Shown piece by piece: positions 27,784-38,148 of a DNA stretch of 64,000 bases (its first letter is position 1; each line of letters begins with the position of its first letter). This DNA is from Burkholderiales bacterium (GTDB lineage: Bacteria; Pseudomonadota; Gammaproteobacteria; Burkholderiales; Nitrosomonadaceae): NCBI GenBank assembly GCA_024235735.1, contig JACKLU010000007.1, positions 1-64,000 of the forward strand, given 5' to 3'. A model generated the notes under the pieces. It saw only the letters and a list, made by a program, of their open reading frames with translations, ran no database searches and was not told the DNA's origin. A program made the translations under genes and the position numbers.

Positions 27784-28760
27784 GGCGCCGGTACGCTGAC
27801 CAGAATCTGATCAATGCATTGCTGGGTGGTAATGCCTTCCGCTTCCGCTTCGTAATTCAGCAGAATGCGGTGCCGTAACGCATCGGCGGCGACTTTCTGC
27901 ACGTCTTCCGGCGTGACAAAATCGCGTTCCGCCAACCACGCCGTGGCGCGCGCGGCGCGTTCGATGGCGATTGCACCGCGCGGACTGGCGCCCCAGCGTA
28001 TCCAGCTGGATAGCTCCTGGCCATATTGCGCTGGATTGCGCGTCGTTTCGATGATTTCAACGATATATTCCTCAACCGCTTCGGCCAGATGCAGCTGCAT
28101 GATTTCGCGCCGCGCGGTAAATACCTGCTCCTGGTTTACTTTTTGTACATTGTGCGGGCGAGTTTGCTCCAGCGTGCACAGCGCTTCATGACGCACCAGT
28201 TGCAGTATTTTCCGGCTGGCGTCTTTGTCCGGATAGGTTACGCGCACATGCAGCAGAAAACGGTCCAGCTGTGCTTCGGGCAATGGATAGGTGCCTTCCT
28301 GTTCAATCGGATTCTGCGTGGCCATGACTAAAAACAGCGGCGGCAATGGATAGCTTGCGGCGCCGACAGTAATCTGCCGCTCTTCCATTGCTTCGAGCAG
28401 GGCGGATTGTACTTTGGCCGGTGCGCGGTTGATTTCATCGGCGAGAATGACATTATGAAAGAGTGGCCCTTTGTTGAAGGTGAAACTGCCGGTTTCAGGA
28501 TGAAATACATCGCTGCCGGTCAGATCGGCGGGCAATAAATCCGGCGTGAACTGGATGCGGTGAAAATCCGCTTCCAGACAACTGGCCAAAGACTTGATGG
28601 CGCGTGTTTTCGCCAGACCGGGCGCGCCTTCCAGCAGCAAGTGGCCATCACACAGTAAAGCCAGCAACAGCCGGTGAATCAACGTCTGCTGGCCGACGAT
28701 CTGTTGCTCTATATCATGATAGAGCTGCGCAAAAGCTTCTCTACAGGTTTTGTTGGTCAT
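27780..28760 (-). CDS. MoxR family AAA ATPase
   Basis: About 326 residues from MTNKTCREAFAQ. Walker A is LLEGAPGLAKTRA (about 40-52), Walker B ILADEINRAPAKVQ with VQSALLEAMEER, and sensor 1 lies in FLVMATQNPIEQEGTYPLPEAQLDRF (positions about 140-165). MoxR ATPases act as chaperones for assembly of partner complexes together with the VWA proteins downstream. First gene of the operon running to 21890. I prefer ATG 28760, with AGGA upstream, over a start 31 codons earlier whose extension is unlike the family. Confidence 0.9.
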   Translation of the reverse strand: MTNKTCREAFAQLYHDIEQQIVGQQTLIHRLLLALLCDGHLLLEGAPGLAKTRAIKSLASCLEADFHRIQFTPDLLPADLTGSDVFHPETGSFTFNKGPLFHNVILADEINRAPAKVQSALLEAMEERQITVGAASYPLPPLFLVMATQNPIEQEGTYPLPEAQLDRFLLHVRVTYPDKDASRKILQLVRHEALCTLEQTRPHNVQKVNQEQVFTARREIMQLHLAEAVEEYIVEIIETTRNPAQYGQELSSWIRWGASPRGAIAIERAARATAWLAERDFVTPEDVQKVAADALRHRILLNYEAEAEGITTQQCIDQILVSVPAP

Positions 28761-28972
28761 TTTCAGGCATGTCCTGTGTTTCGGGGATATTCCAAGGTTT
28801 TTTGGAATCTTCCGGTTGTGATAAGTTCCAGTCAAATGGGAAGACAAATTCACTGCGTGACACAGTATAAGACGATATGCTGCTGTTTGAGAAATTGCAT
28901 TGCTGTGGAGATTTGCCTGAAACGGAGGGTTTGAGTCAAATCCTGCAATAATTGCGCTATGAATTCGATGCG

Positions 28973-31531
28973 TCAGTCAGTTAACGAATACATGCGCATT
29001 CCTGTCGTGAAAGACGGTTCCGGAATTTCATGATTGAAGAGAAATGTTCTGAATTCTTCCCTGGTCATCGGCCTGGCGAACAGAAAGCCCTGGCCATAGT
29101 CGCATCCCATCTTGAGCAATAACTGGCGCTGTTGTTCCGTTTCTATACCCTCGGCGATAACCTTCAGCCCGAGCTTGTGCGCCATGACCACGATGGCTTC
29201 GCATAATGCCAGGTCTTCACTTGTCGGCGCCAGATTGTGAATGAATGACCGGTCGATCTTCACATAATGAATTTCGAATTTTTTTAGATAGGACAGCGAG
29301 GAATAACCGGTGCCGAAGTCATCGATGGCGACTTGTATGCCACAATTACGGAACGATGAAAATTTTTCGTGTACCTTGGCATTGGCTTTGAGCAACAGGC
29401 CTTCGGTTATTTCCACCACGATGCCATCGTGTAAATCTTTCGATATCAGATAGTCTTTCCATCGGTTGCGTGTTTTGCTGCCATCCTGAAACTGGACTGG
29501 CGACATATTAACGCTGATTTGAAAATCAGGGTGAATCGTTTTCTGGCAGTAGGCGACTTCATCGACGGCTTGTTTGAATATCCATTCGCCAAGTTCGTGA
29601 ATTGCGCCTGTTTTTTCAGCAATTGGGATAAATGATGCCGGACTGATAAAACCGTATTCAGACGTTTTCCACCGCAGTAACGCCTCGGCCTTGCGAATTT
29701 TTCCGCTGTGCAGTTCCATGATAGGTTGAAAAAAAACCGTAAACTGGTTGTTGGAAAGCGCTTCGCGCAACATCATTGAAAGTTTCCTGTGTTCAATCGC
29801 GGTTTCTTGCATTTCGGGCGTAAAAAAGCTGTATCCGCTGCGTCCATTCCGTTTCACCGCGTACATCGCCTGATCGGCATTTTTCAGCAATTCGGTCATC
29901 GTGTTGCCATCATCGGGACACAAAGTAATGCCAATGCTGGCGGAAGTATTGATTTTTTCACGCTCGATATGCAATGGTATGGCCAGGGCGTCAATAATGT
30001 TTTGCGCAATTTGCTCGGCAGTGGTCAGCGACTTGAGTTGCGTGAGAATGACGGTGAATTCATCGCCACCCAGCCGGGCGACGGTATCCGATTTGCGCAG
30101 ACAGCCTTTAATCCGTTTTGCAACTTCTATCAAAAGCGCATCGCCAATGTGATGCCCGAGCGTATCGTTAATTTCCTTGAAATGATCCAGATCAATCAGG
30201 AATAGCGCGACTTGAAAATGGTTTCGTTCCGCATTCTGTATGGCCTGATTCAGGCGGTCCGCGAACAGGCGGCGGTTGGGCAGATTGGTCAATGCGTCAA
30301 AATTGGCATGAGACCAGATCAGTGAATCCGCGAATTTTTTTTCGGTGATATCGGAGAACTGCGCAACCCGGTATTGCACGGTATTGTCGGGATGATAAAT
30401 GGTGTTAATGGTTAACCGTTCGAGATATTCCTCGCCATTTTTTTTCCGGTTCCAAATTTCTCCTGTCCATGTACCGGAATCCGTGAGCGCTTTCCACATT
30501 TGTTCGTAGAACCGCTTGTCCTGTTTCCCGGAACTCAATATCTTTGGATTTTCGCCCGAGATTTCGTCCAGGGTGTAACCGGTTAATCGGGTAAAGGCGG
30601 GATTGACGTCAATGATGCAGGCGTTGCGGTCAGTAATCATTATGGCTTCGCTGGTATTCTGGTATACCAACTGAATGATGCGTAATGACTCCTCGTTTTG
30701 TTTGCACTGTGTGATGTTCAGTAACGTGCCGACTATCCATTCCGGCTGATTGTGGTGAATGTGGCTGATCAATTTGCCGCGGGATAATGCCCAGATCCAT
30801 TGACCGCTTTTGTGCCGTACCCGCATTTCACAATCGTAATATTGATTGTCTACCGTAAAATTACGAGTCAGTAATTCGTTTGCTCGCCCGCGGTCTTCGG
30901 GATGGATGCAATCTATCCATTTATCGCGGGTAAAAGGCAAAAGCGCTGCAAGCGAATAGCCCAGAATCCTGGCGAAATCTTCATCGATAATCATCGCCCC
31001 CGTTGGAACATGCCATTCCCATGTTCCGATGCCTGTGCCACCAAGAATATTGGTCAGGCGCTCGTTGGTTTTGTGCAAATCCCGCGCCAAGCGCCAGCGG
31101 TCGATGGCATAGGTCACCACCCGCTCGAGCAGTGCGCTGCTCAAATCACGCTTGGGCAAACAATCTTCAGCGCCCAGGCTGATGATTTTTCGTATGGTTT
31201 TTTTGTCATCCAGCGATGAGCTGATAATAACCGGCGCAAAAACGGTTAGTTCCTTTAGACGGCTCAGTGTTTCAGATACCTCGCTATCCTTGAGGGACAA
31301 ATCCAGTATGATGATATCCAAATGTTCCTTGGATAAAATTTCCAGCGCTCCTGCGATTGACGCATGACAGATGACTTCAGCTTCCGCATAGCAGGTTTGC
31401 GCCATCAGGGTCATGAGTATTTCGGCGTCAAATGCATTGTCCTCGATCAATAAAACGCGAAGCTTAGACGCTTGCCGGATCTGTACCTCAAGCGAAGCCG
31501 CAGTATGCGGATGCTGATTCGTAACAGCCAT
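28973..31531 (-). CDS. Response regulator with PAS, GGDEF and EAL domains
   Basis: About 852 residues from MAVTNQHPH (GGAG 8 nt upstream). Order: receiver domain (about 25-145) with LLIEDNAFDAE and the phospho-acceptor in IIILDLSLKD; a PAS/PAC pair (about 165-285, then 290-405; ending VAQFSDITEKKFADS); GGDEF (about 415-580) with RKSDTVARLGGDEF, giving an RxxD I-site; EAL (about 595-840) with KAEALLRW, EITEGLLLKANA and DDFGTGYSSLSYLKKFEIHY, all catalytic positions kept. Both cyclic di-GMP synthesis and breakdown are thus possible, gated by phosphorylation and the PAS sensors. No histidine kinase is adjacent. Confidence 0.93.
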   Translation of the reverse strand: MAVTNQHPHTAASLEVQIRQASKLRVLLIEDNAFDAEILMTLMAQTCYAEAEVICHASIAGALEILSKEHLDIIILDLSLKDSEVSETLSRLKELTVFAPVIISSSLDDKKTIRKIISLGAEDCLPKRDLSSALLERVVTYAIDRWRLARDLHKTNERLTNILGGTGIGTWEWHVPTGAMIIDEDFARILGYSLAALLPFTRDKWIDCIHPEDRGRANELLTRNFTVDNQYYDCEMRVRHKSGQWIWALSRGKLISHIHHNQPEWIVGTLLNITQCKQNEESLRIIQLVYQNTSEAIMITDRNACIIDVNPAFTRLTGYTLDEISGENPKILSSGKQDKRFYEQMWKALTDSGTWTGEIWNRKKNGEEYLERLTINTIYHPDNTVQYRVAQFSDITEKKFADSLIWSHANFDALTNLPNRRLFADRLNQAIQNAERNHFQVALFLIDLDHFKEINDTLGHHIGDALLIEVAKRIKGCLRKSDTVARLGGDEFTVILTQLKSLTTAEQIAQNIIDALAIPLHIEREKINTSASIGITLCPDDGNTMTELLKNADQAMYAVKRNGRSGYSFFTPEMQETAIEHRKLSMMLREALSNNQFTVFFQPIMELHSGKIRKAEALLRWKTSEYGFISPASFIPIAEKTGAIHELGEWIFKQAVDEVAYCQKTIHPDFQISVNMSPVQFQDGSKTRNRWKDYLISKDLHDGIVVEITEGLLLKANAKVHEKFSSFRNCGIQVAIDDFGTGYSSLSYLKKFEIHYVKIDRSFIHNLAPTSEDLALCEAIVVMAHKLGLKVIAEGIETEQQRQLLLKMGCDYGQGFLFARPMTREEFRTFLFNHEIPEPSFTTGMRMYSLTD

Positions 31532-31693
31532 TCCAATTTTCTCCAAAAAACCAAAAAACAATTTATTTTCAATGCGACAGAATCTGCCAGGAATCCGGTT
31601 CTAACCCGAATCAGGGCTTTAAAAAACGCCTTTCAGTAGTCTGTCGGGATGTCAGAAATGCAATAATGGGCGTTAAAATGATTGACATTTAAT

Positions 31694-31836
31694 GTAACTA
31701 TTCAGCGCACTTTGTCATTCCGAGCAACGCGAGGAATCCTGGGTTTTGTGCGCATTAATAAACGCTCAAGATTTCTCGCTGCCGCTCGAAATGACAGCAT
31801 AATCAAACGCCTTGTCAAATAAGGCTGAAAAGTTAC
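31694..31836. repeat. MITE-like palindromic element, family B, copy 1
   Basis: A 143-bp imperfect palindrome with ends GTAACTATTCAGC and the near complement GCTGAAAAGTTAC. Internal arms contain TGTCATTCCGAGCAACGCGA and its inverted counterpart. It is flanked by a perfect 8-bp target duplication, CATTTAAT at 31686-31693 and 31837-31844. Other copies are at 43882-44024 and 55628-55762. The remainder of the 31532-32083 gap shows no gene. Confidence 0.85.
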
Positions 31837-32083
31837 CATTTAATTATGAATTCCTGAATAATGCATTGATAATAAACAAAGTTTTTAAAATAACTGCCGG
31901 AATAATTTTTGCTTAATGCCCGTATGCCCGTAGCAACTGTACAAATCGTCCAAAATGCTGTGAAATTGAGTAAAACTTTCCGGGAACTGACAGATACTTG
32001 TCCGTGGAGAGTGGTTGTTTATGCTGAAAACCTCAGCTCGTGGCTCAGGTTCTATGGCTCAAGTGCACATTACGCCATCGTTA

Positions 32084-33337
32084 TTATTGATGGCGTTGCG
32101 ACAATCGCTCGTCGATGAGCTCAATCCAGTGTTTGACAGGCAGCGCGGTGCCGTTTTGCAGATGCATCAGGCAACCGATATTGGCGGTGGCGATACACTG
32201 GGGGCGGCCTGATTCCAGTGCGCTCACCTTGTTGTTCAGCAATTGTTGCGAGAGGTCTGGTTGCAGGATGGAATACGTGCCTGCGGAGCCGCAGCACAAG
32301 TGCGCATCGGGCACGGCGGTGAGTTCGAAACCGGCGGCTTGCAAGATGTGTTCGGCTTTGCCGCGAATCTGCTGGCCATGCTGCAATGTGCATGGAGAAT
32401 GAAAAGCAAGCCGGGCGGGCGTTGAATTTTCTTTGCGATCGTCCAGAACCTGGCGCAGCTTGTCTTGTTCCTCAGCGAGGATTTCGCTGATGTCGCGCGT
32501 CATACCCGAAATCCGCGCCGCTTTCTCCGCGTAAGCCGGATCATGATGCAGAATAGGGCCGTATTCCCGAACCGTTGCACCGCAGCCGCTGGCGGTCATG
32601 GCGATATACTCCACCGTATTTTTTTCGATCAGCGGCCACCAGGCGTCGATATTTTTGCGCATGGCATCCATGCCTTCCGTCTGCGCGTTCAAGTGGTAGG
32701 CAATTGCGCCGCAGCATCCGGCCTGCGCCGAGGTGATCAACGAAATGCCGATTGCATCCAGCACACGTGCGGCAGCGGCATTGATATTGGGCGCGAATGT
32801 CGGTTGAACGCAGCCATCGAGCACCAGGATTTTTCGCGCATGCCGTGCTGCCGGCCAGTGCGGTTTTACCCGGACTGCGGGTGGAACGGATTTTTTCAGG
32901 CTGGCAGGCAGCACGGGCCGAACGAATTGGCCGGCGCGTATCAGTGGCTTGAAGAAAACGGGATTCGGCAGAATCTTGCGCAGCAGATAGCGTATCAGTT
33001 TTTTCCCGGCAGGGCGTTCGACCTGCTGCTCGATCAGATTCCGGCTGATGTCCACCAGTTCGGCATAGCGTACCCCGGAAGGACAAGTGGATTCGCACGC
33101 GCGGCAGGTCAGGCAGCGATCCAGATGCAACTGGGTTTTTTGGGTGACAGGCTGGCCTTCGAGCATCTGTTTCATCAGATAAATGCGGCCGCGCGGACTG
33201 TCAAGCTCGTCGCCAAGCAGTTGATAGGTCGGGCAGGTGGCTAGGCAGAATCCGCAGTGCACGCAACTGCGCAAAATGGCATCCGCTTCTTTTCCTTGCG
33301 GTGAATTTTTAATGAAATCGGCGAGTCGGGTTTGCAT
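32084..33337 (-). CDS. glcF: Glycolate oxidase iron-sulfur subunit GlcF
   Basis: 417 residues. Two 4Fe-4S motifs lie near the N-terminus: CVHCGFCLATCP (about 25-36) and CLTCRACESTCP (about 75-86). Two cysteine-rich CCG domains follow, one containing GCCGAIAYHLNA and the other LCCGSAGTYSILQP. GlcF passes electrons from the flavin subunits GlcD/GlcE, so glycolate from phosphoglycolate salvage is oxidised to glyoxylate at the membrane. It is the last gene of glxR-glcDEF and starts 7 bp after glcE. Confidence 0.95.
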   Translation of the reverse strand: MQTRLADFIKNSPQGKEADAILRSCVHCGFCLATCPTYQLLGDELDSPRGRIYLMKQMLEGQPVTQKTQLHLDRCLTCRACESTCPSGVRYAELVDISRNLIEQQVERPAGKKLIRYLLRKILPNPVFFKPLIRAGQFVRPVLPASLKKSVPPAVRVKPHWPAARHARKILVLDGCVQPTFAPNINAAAARVLDAIGISLITSAQAGCCGAIAYHLNAQTEGMDAMRKNIDAWWPLIEKNTVEYIAMTASGCGATVREYGPILHHDPAYAEKAARISGMTRDISEILAEEQDKLRQVLDDRKENSTPARLAFHSPCTLQHGQQIRGKAEHILQAAGFELTAVPDAHLCCGSAGTYSILQPDLSQQLLNNKVSALESGRPQCIATANIGCLMHLQNGTALPVKHWIELIDERLSQRHQ

Positions 33338-33344
33338 GATAGTC

Positions 33345-34436
33345 TTAAAATTCCGGATAAAGCCTGCCGGGATTCAGTATCCCCGCCGGGTCAAATTGTT
33401 GTTTCAGTCGCCGGTGAAGGCTCAGCAGCGCCGGCGTTAACGGATGGAAAACGGGTGTCGTGTGATGCTGGCCGCGGAAAAGCGTCGCATGCCCGCCAGC
33501 CGCTGTGGCTGCTTCGCGTATAACATGCGCTGCGCTATCGCTGTCTTCATTGTTCGTGTCATGCTGACAGACCAGCCAGCGCAATGCGCCGTTCCATTCC
33601 AGCAATTGTTTTCCGGGCAAATGGTATTCAGGTGCGGTGGATTTGACCGACAAACGCCAGAGCGATGCTGCTGGCTTGAAAAACGGGTGCGTCTGCTCCC
33701 GCAGGGACTGCCAGAATGTCTCATCATCCGCGCGGGATTCACCGCCCAGCTGCGTTTGGGCGGCATGTATGGCCGTTTCTGCGCCGGATAGCCGGATGTA
33801 AAGTTGTCCGTCAACATGGCAGGTCGCCGAGATCGGCAGCGGTTTTCCCGCCCACTGGTTCATCTGTTTGATCGCTTGCGCGGCATTCATTTCCAGGCTT
33901 ATCGTTTTCTCCGCCGCCGGTAACGGCAGCACCTTGAGTGACACTTCGAGCAACACGCCCAGCGTGCCCATGCAGCCTGCCACTAGCCGCGAGACATCGT
34001 AGCCGGCGACATTTTTCATCACCTGTCCGCCAAAATGCAAATCGCGGCCCGTGCCGTCGAGCATGCGCACACCCAGCACGAAATCCCGCACAGCCCCCGC
34101 TGCTGCGCGCCGCGGGCCGGATAATCCCGCAGCGACACAGCCACCCAGTGTCGCGGTGCTGGCGAAATGCGGCGGCTCGAATGCGAGCATCTGGCCGTGT
34201 TCACGCAGTATCGATTCAATTTCGGATAATCGCGTTCCGGCGCGCGCGGTGATCACCAGCTCGGTCGGTTCGTAGTTGACAATGCCCTGATACGGTGTGA
34301 TATCCAGCGATTCCGCTGACTCGGCGCGCGGATGGCCGTAAAAGGCTTTGCTGCCGCCGCCCTGGATATGCAGCGCTTGACCGCGCTCAGCGGCGGAGCG
34401 CAGGGTTGCGGTGATTTGATCGATAATGGCTTGCAT
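33345..34436 (-). CDS. glcE: Glycolate oxidase FAD-binding subunit GlcE
   Basis: 363 residues. An FAD-binding type 4 domain shows HIQGGGSKAFYG, the PTELVITARAGT strand and LGGCVAAGLSGPRR for the pyrophosphate-binding loop, with DFVLGVRMLDG after it. It is shorter than GlcD, as usual for GlcE. It works with GlcD and GlcF in oxidation of glycolate. It lies 41 bp downstream of glcD in the same operon. Confidence 0.93.
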   Translation of the reverse strand: MQAIIDQITATLRSAAERGQALHIQGGGSKAFYGHPRAESAESLDITPYQGIVNYEPTELVITARAGTRLSEIESILREHGQMLAFEPPHFASTATLGGCVAAGLSGPRRAAAGAVRDFVLGVRMLDGTGRDLHFGGQVMKNVAGYDVSRLVAGCMGTLGVLLEVSLKVLPLPAAEKTISLEMNAAQAIKQMNQWAGKPLPISATCHVDGQLYIRLSGAETAIHAAQTQLGGESRADDETFWQSLREQTHPFFKPAASLWRLSVKSTAPEYHLPGKQLLEWNGALRWLVCQHDTNNEDSDSAAHVIREAATAAGGHATLFRGQHHTTPVFHPLTPALLSLHRRLKQQFDPAGILNPGRLYPEF

Positions 34437-34477
34437 GGGAAATCAGTTGACCGAATATAAGCTATAAGAAAGATACT

Positions 34478-35935
34478 TTAGAAACGCGGCAAATCGGGAA
34501 ATTTTTCCGAACCGCCGTGGACATGCATGGCGCCGAATTCCGCGCAGCGATGCAGCGTCGGCACGGCTTTGCCGGGATTGAGCAGGTTTTGCGGATCAAA
34601 AGCCGCTTTTACGCCATGAAAAATTTGCAGCTCATCCGTCTTGAATTGCAAGCACATCTGATTGATTTTTTCCATGCCCACGCCGTGCTCGCCGGTGATC
34701 GTGCCACCGGCCTGAATGCACATTTCCAGAATTTTGCCGCCAAATTCCTCGGTCTTTTTCAGCTCGCCCGGCGTATTAGCGTCGTAAAGAATCAGCGGAT
34801 GCAGATTGCCGTCGCCGGCGTGAAACACATTCATGCAGCGCAGGCCGTAGTGTTCGGATAAAGTCTCGATGCCGCTCAGAACCTGTCCCAGGTGTTTGCG
34901 CGGAATGGTGCCATCCATGCAATAGTAATCCGGCGATACCCGCCCGGCGGCGGGGAATGCGGCTTTGCGCCCGGCCCAGAAACTGAGCCGTTCGGCTTCG
35001 CTGCGCGAAGTGCGGATGCCGGTAGCGCCGCTGCTTTTCATGATGGTGTTGATGCGATCGATTTCATCGGCGACTTCCTCGGCCGTACCGTCTGATTCGC
35101 ACAACAGTATCGCCTCGGCGTTCAGGTCGTAACCGGCGTGCAGAAATGCCTCGACGGCATGGATGGTGATTTTGTCCATCAATTCCATGCCTGCCGGGAT
35201 GATGCCGGCGGCAATGACGTTGGCTACGGCATTGCCCGCGCTTTGAATATCATCGAAAGCCGCCATGACCAGTTGCGCTTTTTCCGGAACGGGAATCAGT
35301 TTTACCGTGATTTCGGTTACGATGCCCAGCATGCCTTCGCTGCCGGTCATCAGCGCCAGCAGATCGAAACCGGCGCTGTCGAGCGCTTTGCCGCCGATTT
35401 CCAGCAGCTCGCCTTCGATGGTCAGAACGCGCAGCTTGAGAATATTGTGCACCGTCAGACCGTACTTCAGGCAATGCACGCCGCCGGAATTTTCCGCCAC
35501 ATTGCCGCCGATTGAACAGGCGATCTGCGATGAGGGATCGGGCGCGTAATAAAGTCCGTAAGGCCTGGCGGCATCGCTGATGGCGAGATTCCTGACGCCG
35601 GGCTGCACGCGCGCGCTGCGCGCCAGCGGGTCGATTTCCAGAATGCGGTTTAATTTGGCCAGCGACATCAAAATGCCCGCGTCATGCGGCAAAGCGCCGC
35701 CGGAAAGTCCTGTTCCCGCGCCACGCGCGACAACCGGCGTGTGTGTTTTATGGCAGAGCTGCAAAACCTGGATAATCTGCTGCTCGGTCTGCGGCAGCAC
35801 AACGATCATCGGCGTCTGCCGGTATGCGGACAGACCATCGCATTCATAGGGTTTGAGATCTTCCGTGTCATGCAGCACGGCGTCAGGCGGCAAAAAGGCG
35901 CGCAGCTGGTTGATTAATTCAGACGCGGTGGACAT
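34478..35935 (-). CDS. glcD: Glycolate oxidase catalytic subunit GlcD
   Basis: 485 residues, normal length. FAD-binding domain: PVVARGAGTGLSGGALP (about 70-86), IGGNVAENSGGVHCLKYG (about 142-160) and GSEGMLGIVTEITVKL. The C-terminal FAD-oxidase domain carries NVFHAGDGNLHPLILYD and GTITGEHGVGMEKI, the conserved histidine segments. It oxidises (R)-2-hydroxy acids such as glycolate. It starts 18 bp after glxR. Confidence 0.95.
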   Translation of the reverse strand: MSTASELINQLRAFLPPDAVLHDTEDLKPYECDGLSAYRQTPMIVVLPQTEQQIIQVLQLCHKTHTPVVARGAGTGLSGGALPHDAGILMSLAKLNRILEIDPLARSARVQPGVRNLAISDAARPYGLYYAPDPSSQIACSIGGNVAENSGGVHCLKYGLTVHNILKLRVLTIEGELLEIGGKALDSAGFDLLALMTGSEGMLGIVTEITVKLIPVPEKAQLVMAAFDDIQSAGNAVANVIAAGIIPAGMELMDKITIHAVEAFLHAGYDLNAEAILLCESDGTAEEVADEIDRINTIMKSSGATGIRTSRSEAERLSFWAGRKAAFPAAGRVSPDYYCMDGTIPRKHLGQVLSGIETLSEHYGLRCMNVFHAGDGNLHPLILYDANTPGELKKTEEFGGKILEMCIQAGGTITGEHGVGMEKINQMCLQFKTDELQIFHGVKAAFDPQNLLNPGKAVPTLHRCAEFGAMHVHGGSEKFPDLPRF

Positions 35936-35952
35936 CGATAATCCTCTGTGTT

Positions 35953-36867
35953 TTATTCCGAATGCTTGCGTATTTCATGGTTCGCGAGTTTTTCCAGCAT
36001 GGTGACGATGGCCGAATTATCCCATTTTGCGCCGCCATGCGCGATACAGGCATTGAATAATTCGCGTACCGCCGCAGTGTTGGGCAGGCTGACACCCAGC
36101 GCGGATGCGCTTGACAGCACGATATTCAGATCCTTCTGATGCAACGCGATTTTGAATCCCGGATCAAAGCGGCGGTTGATCATGCGCTCGCCGTGCACTT
36201 CCAGTACGCGTGAAGCGGCGAAGCCGCCCATCAGCGCCTCACGCACTTTCTGCGGATCAGCGCCTGCCTTGGAGACATAGAGCAGCGCTTCGGCAACCGC
36301 CTCAATGGTGAGCGAGACGATAATCTGGTTGGCGATTTTGCAGATCTGGCCCGCGCCGTTTCCACCGATCAAAGTGACCTGCTTCCCTATCAATTCAAAA
36401 ATTGGCTTCACTTTTTCGAACACCGCCGCTTCCGCGCCCACCATAATGGTCAGCGACGCATTCTGCGCGCCGATATCGCCGCCGGAAACCGGCGCATCGA
36501 CATAGTCATGACCGAGCGCATGGATTCTGGCGGCAAATGCTTGCGTCGCCTGCGGCGAGATCGTGCTCATGTCAATGACAATGCGGCGCTGCCCGGAGCC
36601 AGTGACAGACTGCGGCAAACCGGAAGCAACGCCATTCTCGCCGAACAGCACTTTTTCCACATCCGGCGTGTCCGGCACCATGGTTATAATCATTTCCGCC
36701 TGCCGCGCCACCTCCCGCGGCGTTTCGCAAACCGCGCCGCCCAGCGCGGCAAGTTCATCCGGTACGCCGCTGCGAGAATGAAGAAAAAGCGAATGACCGC
36801 CGCGTATTAAATGACCGGCCATCGGTTTGCCCATAATACCCAGGCCGATGAATCCAATTTTTGCCAT
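35953..36867 (-). CDS. glxR: Tartronate semialdehyde reductase
   Basis: 304 residues of the 3-hydroxyisobutyrate dehydrogenase family. Nucleotide-binding start GFIGLGIMGKPMAGHL, substrate-binding DAPVSGGDIGAQN (about 120-132) and the catalytic lysine in GNGAGQICKIANQI (Lys about 172). It reduces 2-hydroxy-3-oxopropionate, made from glyoxylate, to glycerate. First gene of the operon with glcD, glcE and glcF, completing a glycolate salvage route. Other family members (3-hydroxyisobutyrate dehydrogenase) are possible from sequence, but the neighbours favour GlxR. Its promoter must lie in 36868-37005. Confidence 0.88.
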   Translation of the reverse strand: MAKIGFIGLGIMGKPMAGHLIRGGHSLFLHSRSGVPDELAALGGAVCETPREVARQAEMIITMVPDTPDVEKVLFGENGVASGLPQSVTGSGQRRIVIDMSTISPQATQAFAARIHALGHDYVDAPVSGGDIGAQNASLTIMVGAEAAVFEKVKPIFELIGKQVTLIGGNGAGQICKIANQIIVSLTIEAVAEALLYVSKAGADPQKVREALMGGFAASRVLEVHGERMINRRFDPGFKIALHQKDLNIVLSSASALGVSLPNTAAVRELFNACIAHGGAKWDNSAIVTMLEKLANHEIRKHSE

Positions 36868-37005
36868 GATGGTTATTTGTCTGTAACGAAATTGTGTACT
36901 GTTGTATTTTAGTTGCAGTTATTGCCTGCATCGCCCCGAAAGTGTTGAGGCGCTGGGGTTAAGTCTGTAGATTGTCATGCAATTGATCAACTATTACACA
37001 ACAAG

Positions 37006-38148
37006 ATGGTTATCTTATCACCACGCAGCATTCTCTTCTGCGGTCTTTTGTCGATTGTTTTCCTGCTCGGCGGTTGCCAGTCTCTGATGATGCAATCACC
37101 GGCAACACCGCCTCCGGTCGTCAATGCACTGCCGATTCCGCTCGCCAGTCATGAGTTCAGTATCGATGCTTTTCGTGATGATGTGGTTGGAGAGATACAG
37201 GTCATCACCGCCGAATATGAGGATACGCTTTCCGATATTGCCCGGCGATTCAATCTGGGGTATGAAGAGATCGTCAGCGCCAATCCGGATATCGATCCCT
37301 GGTTGCCGGGGGAGGGCGCGCGCATCGTCATACCCACCCAGTTCGTTTTACCCGATGCGCCGCGCGAAGGCATCGTGATCAACCTCGCCGCAATGCGCCT
37401 GTTTTATTACCCGCCTGCAAAGCAGGGCGAGCTGCAACGCGTGATCACGCATCCGGTCGGCATTGGCCGCCTGAACTGGAAAACCCCCGAAGGCGTGACC
37501 CGGATTACCGCCAAGACCGAGAATCCGGTCTGGATACCGACGCCGTCCATCCACAAGGAATATGCGCGCAATGGCAATCCGCTGCCCGCCGTGGTGCCGC
37601 CCGGCCCCGACAATCCAATGGGCACGCATGTCATGCGGCTTGGCTGGCCGGCGTATGCGATTCACGGCACCAACAAACCGCCGAGTATCGGCATGCGCGG
37701 CAGCTTCGGCTGTATCCGCATGTATCCGGAAGACATCGCCAGTATTTTTCAGCATGTGCCGGTCGGCACGCCGGTGCGGGTGGTGAATCAGCCCCGCCTG
37801 TTCGGCTGGCGCGGCGATGCGCTGTATCTGCAAACCTATCCGATACTCGAAGACGACAAACGCAACCACGGCCAGCGCCTGAGCGTCCTGCTGAAAGCCG
37901 CGCGCGCCGTGATCAAGGCGCAGATCAATGCGCGGCCTCATGCTGAAATCAACACGGCGTTGCTGGATGAAGTCGTTCAATACCCCCGCGCAACCCCGAT
38001 CCCCGTCACGCAGCAGAAAATGACGCTGACGGCTTATCTTGAACAGGCTGTGCATGTCCAGAACACGCTGCCCTTTAACGCCACCTGGACCAGCGAAGTG
38101 GCCGGAAAGCTGGAGATGGCGGATGATGCGTCAAAATCGGTGCAGTAG
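37006..38148 (+). CDS. L,D-transpeptidase (YkuD) lipoprotein with LysM
   Basis: 380 residues. Lipoprotein signal with lipobox LLGGC (Cys about 24); LysM-like domain (about 65-110, DTLSDIARRFNLGYEEIVSA); YkuD catalytic domain (about 125-260) with AIHGTNKPPSIGMRGSFGCI, including the active-site cysteine, and RMYPEDI. Such enzymes make 3-3 cross-links in peptidoglycan or attach lipoproteins to it. The C-terminal ~120 residues are not assigned. The last ~20 codons and downstream sequence are duplicated at 40190-40289. Confidence 0.9.
   Translation: MVILSPRSILFCGLLSIVFLLGGCQSLMMQSPATPPPVVNALPIPLASHEFSIDAFRDDVVGEIQVITAEYEDTLSDIARRFNLGYEEIVSANPDIDPWLPGEGARIVIPTQFVLPDAPREGIVINLAAMRLFYYPPAKQGELQRVITHPVGIGRLNWKTPEGVTRITAKTENPVWIPTPSIHKEYARNGNPLPAVVPPGPDNPMGTHVMRLGWPAYAIHGTNKPPSIGMRGSFGCIRMYPEDIASIFQHVPVGTPVRVVNQPRLFGWRGDALYLQTYPILEDDKRNHGQRLSVLLKAARAVIKAQINARPHAEINTALLDEVVQYPRATPIPVTQQKMTLTAYLEQAVHVQNTLPFNATWTSEVAGKLEMADDASKSVQ

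Noticed and set aside
31909..32118. 69-codon plus-strand frame upstream of the glcF 3' end
   Set aside because: No ribosome-binding site or family features, and it overlaps the end of glcF on the other strand.
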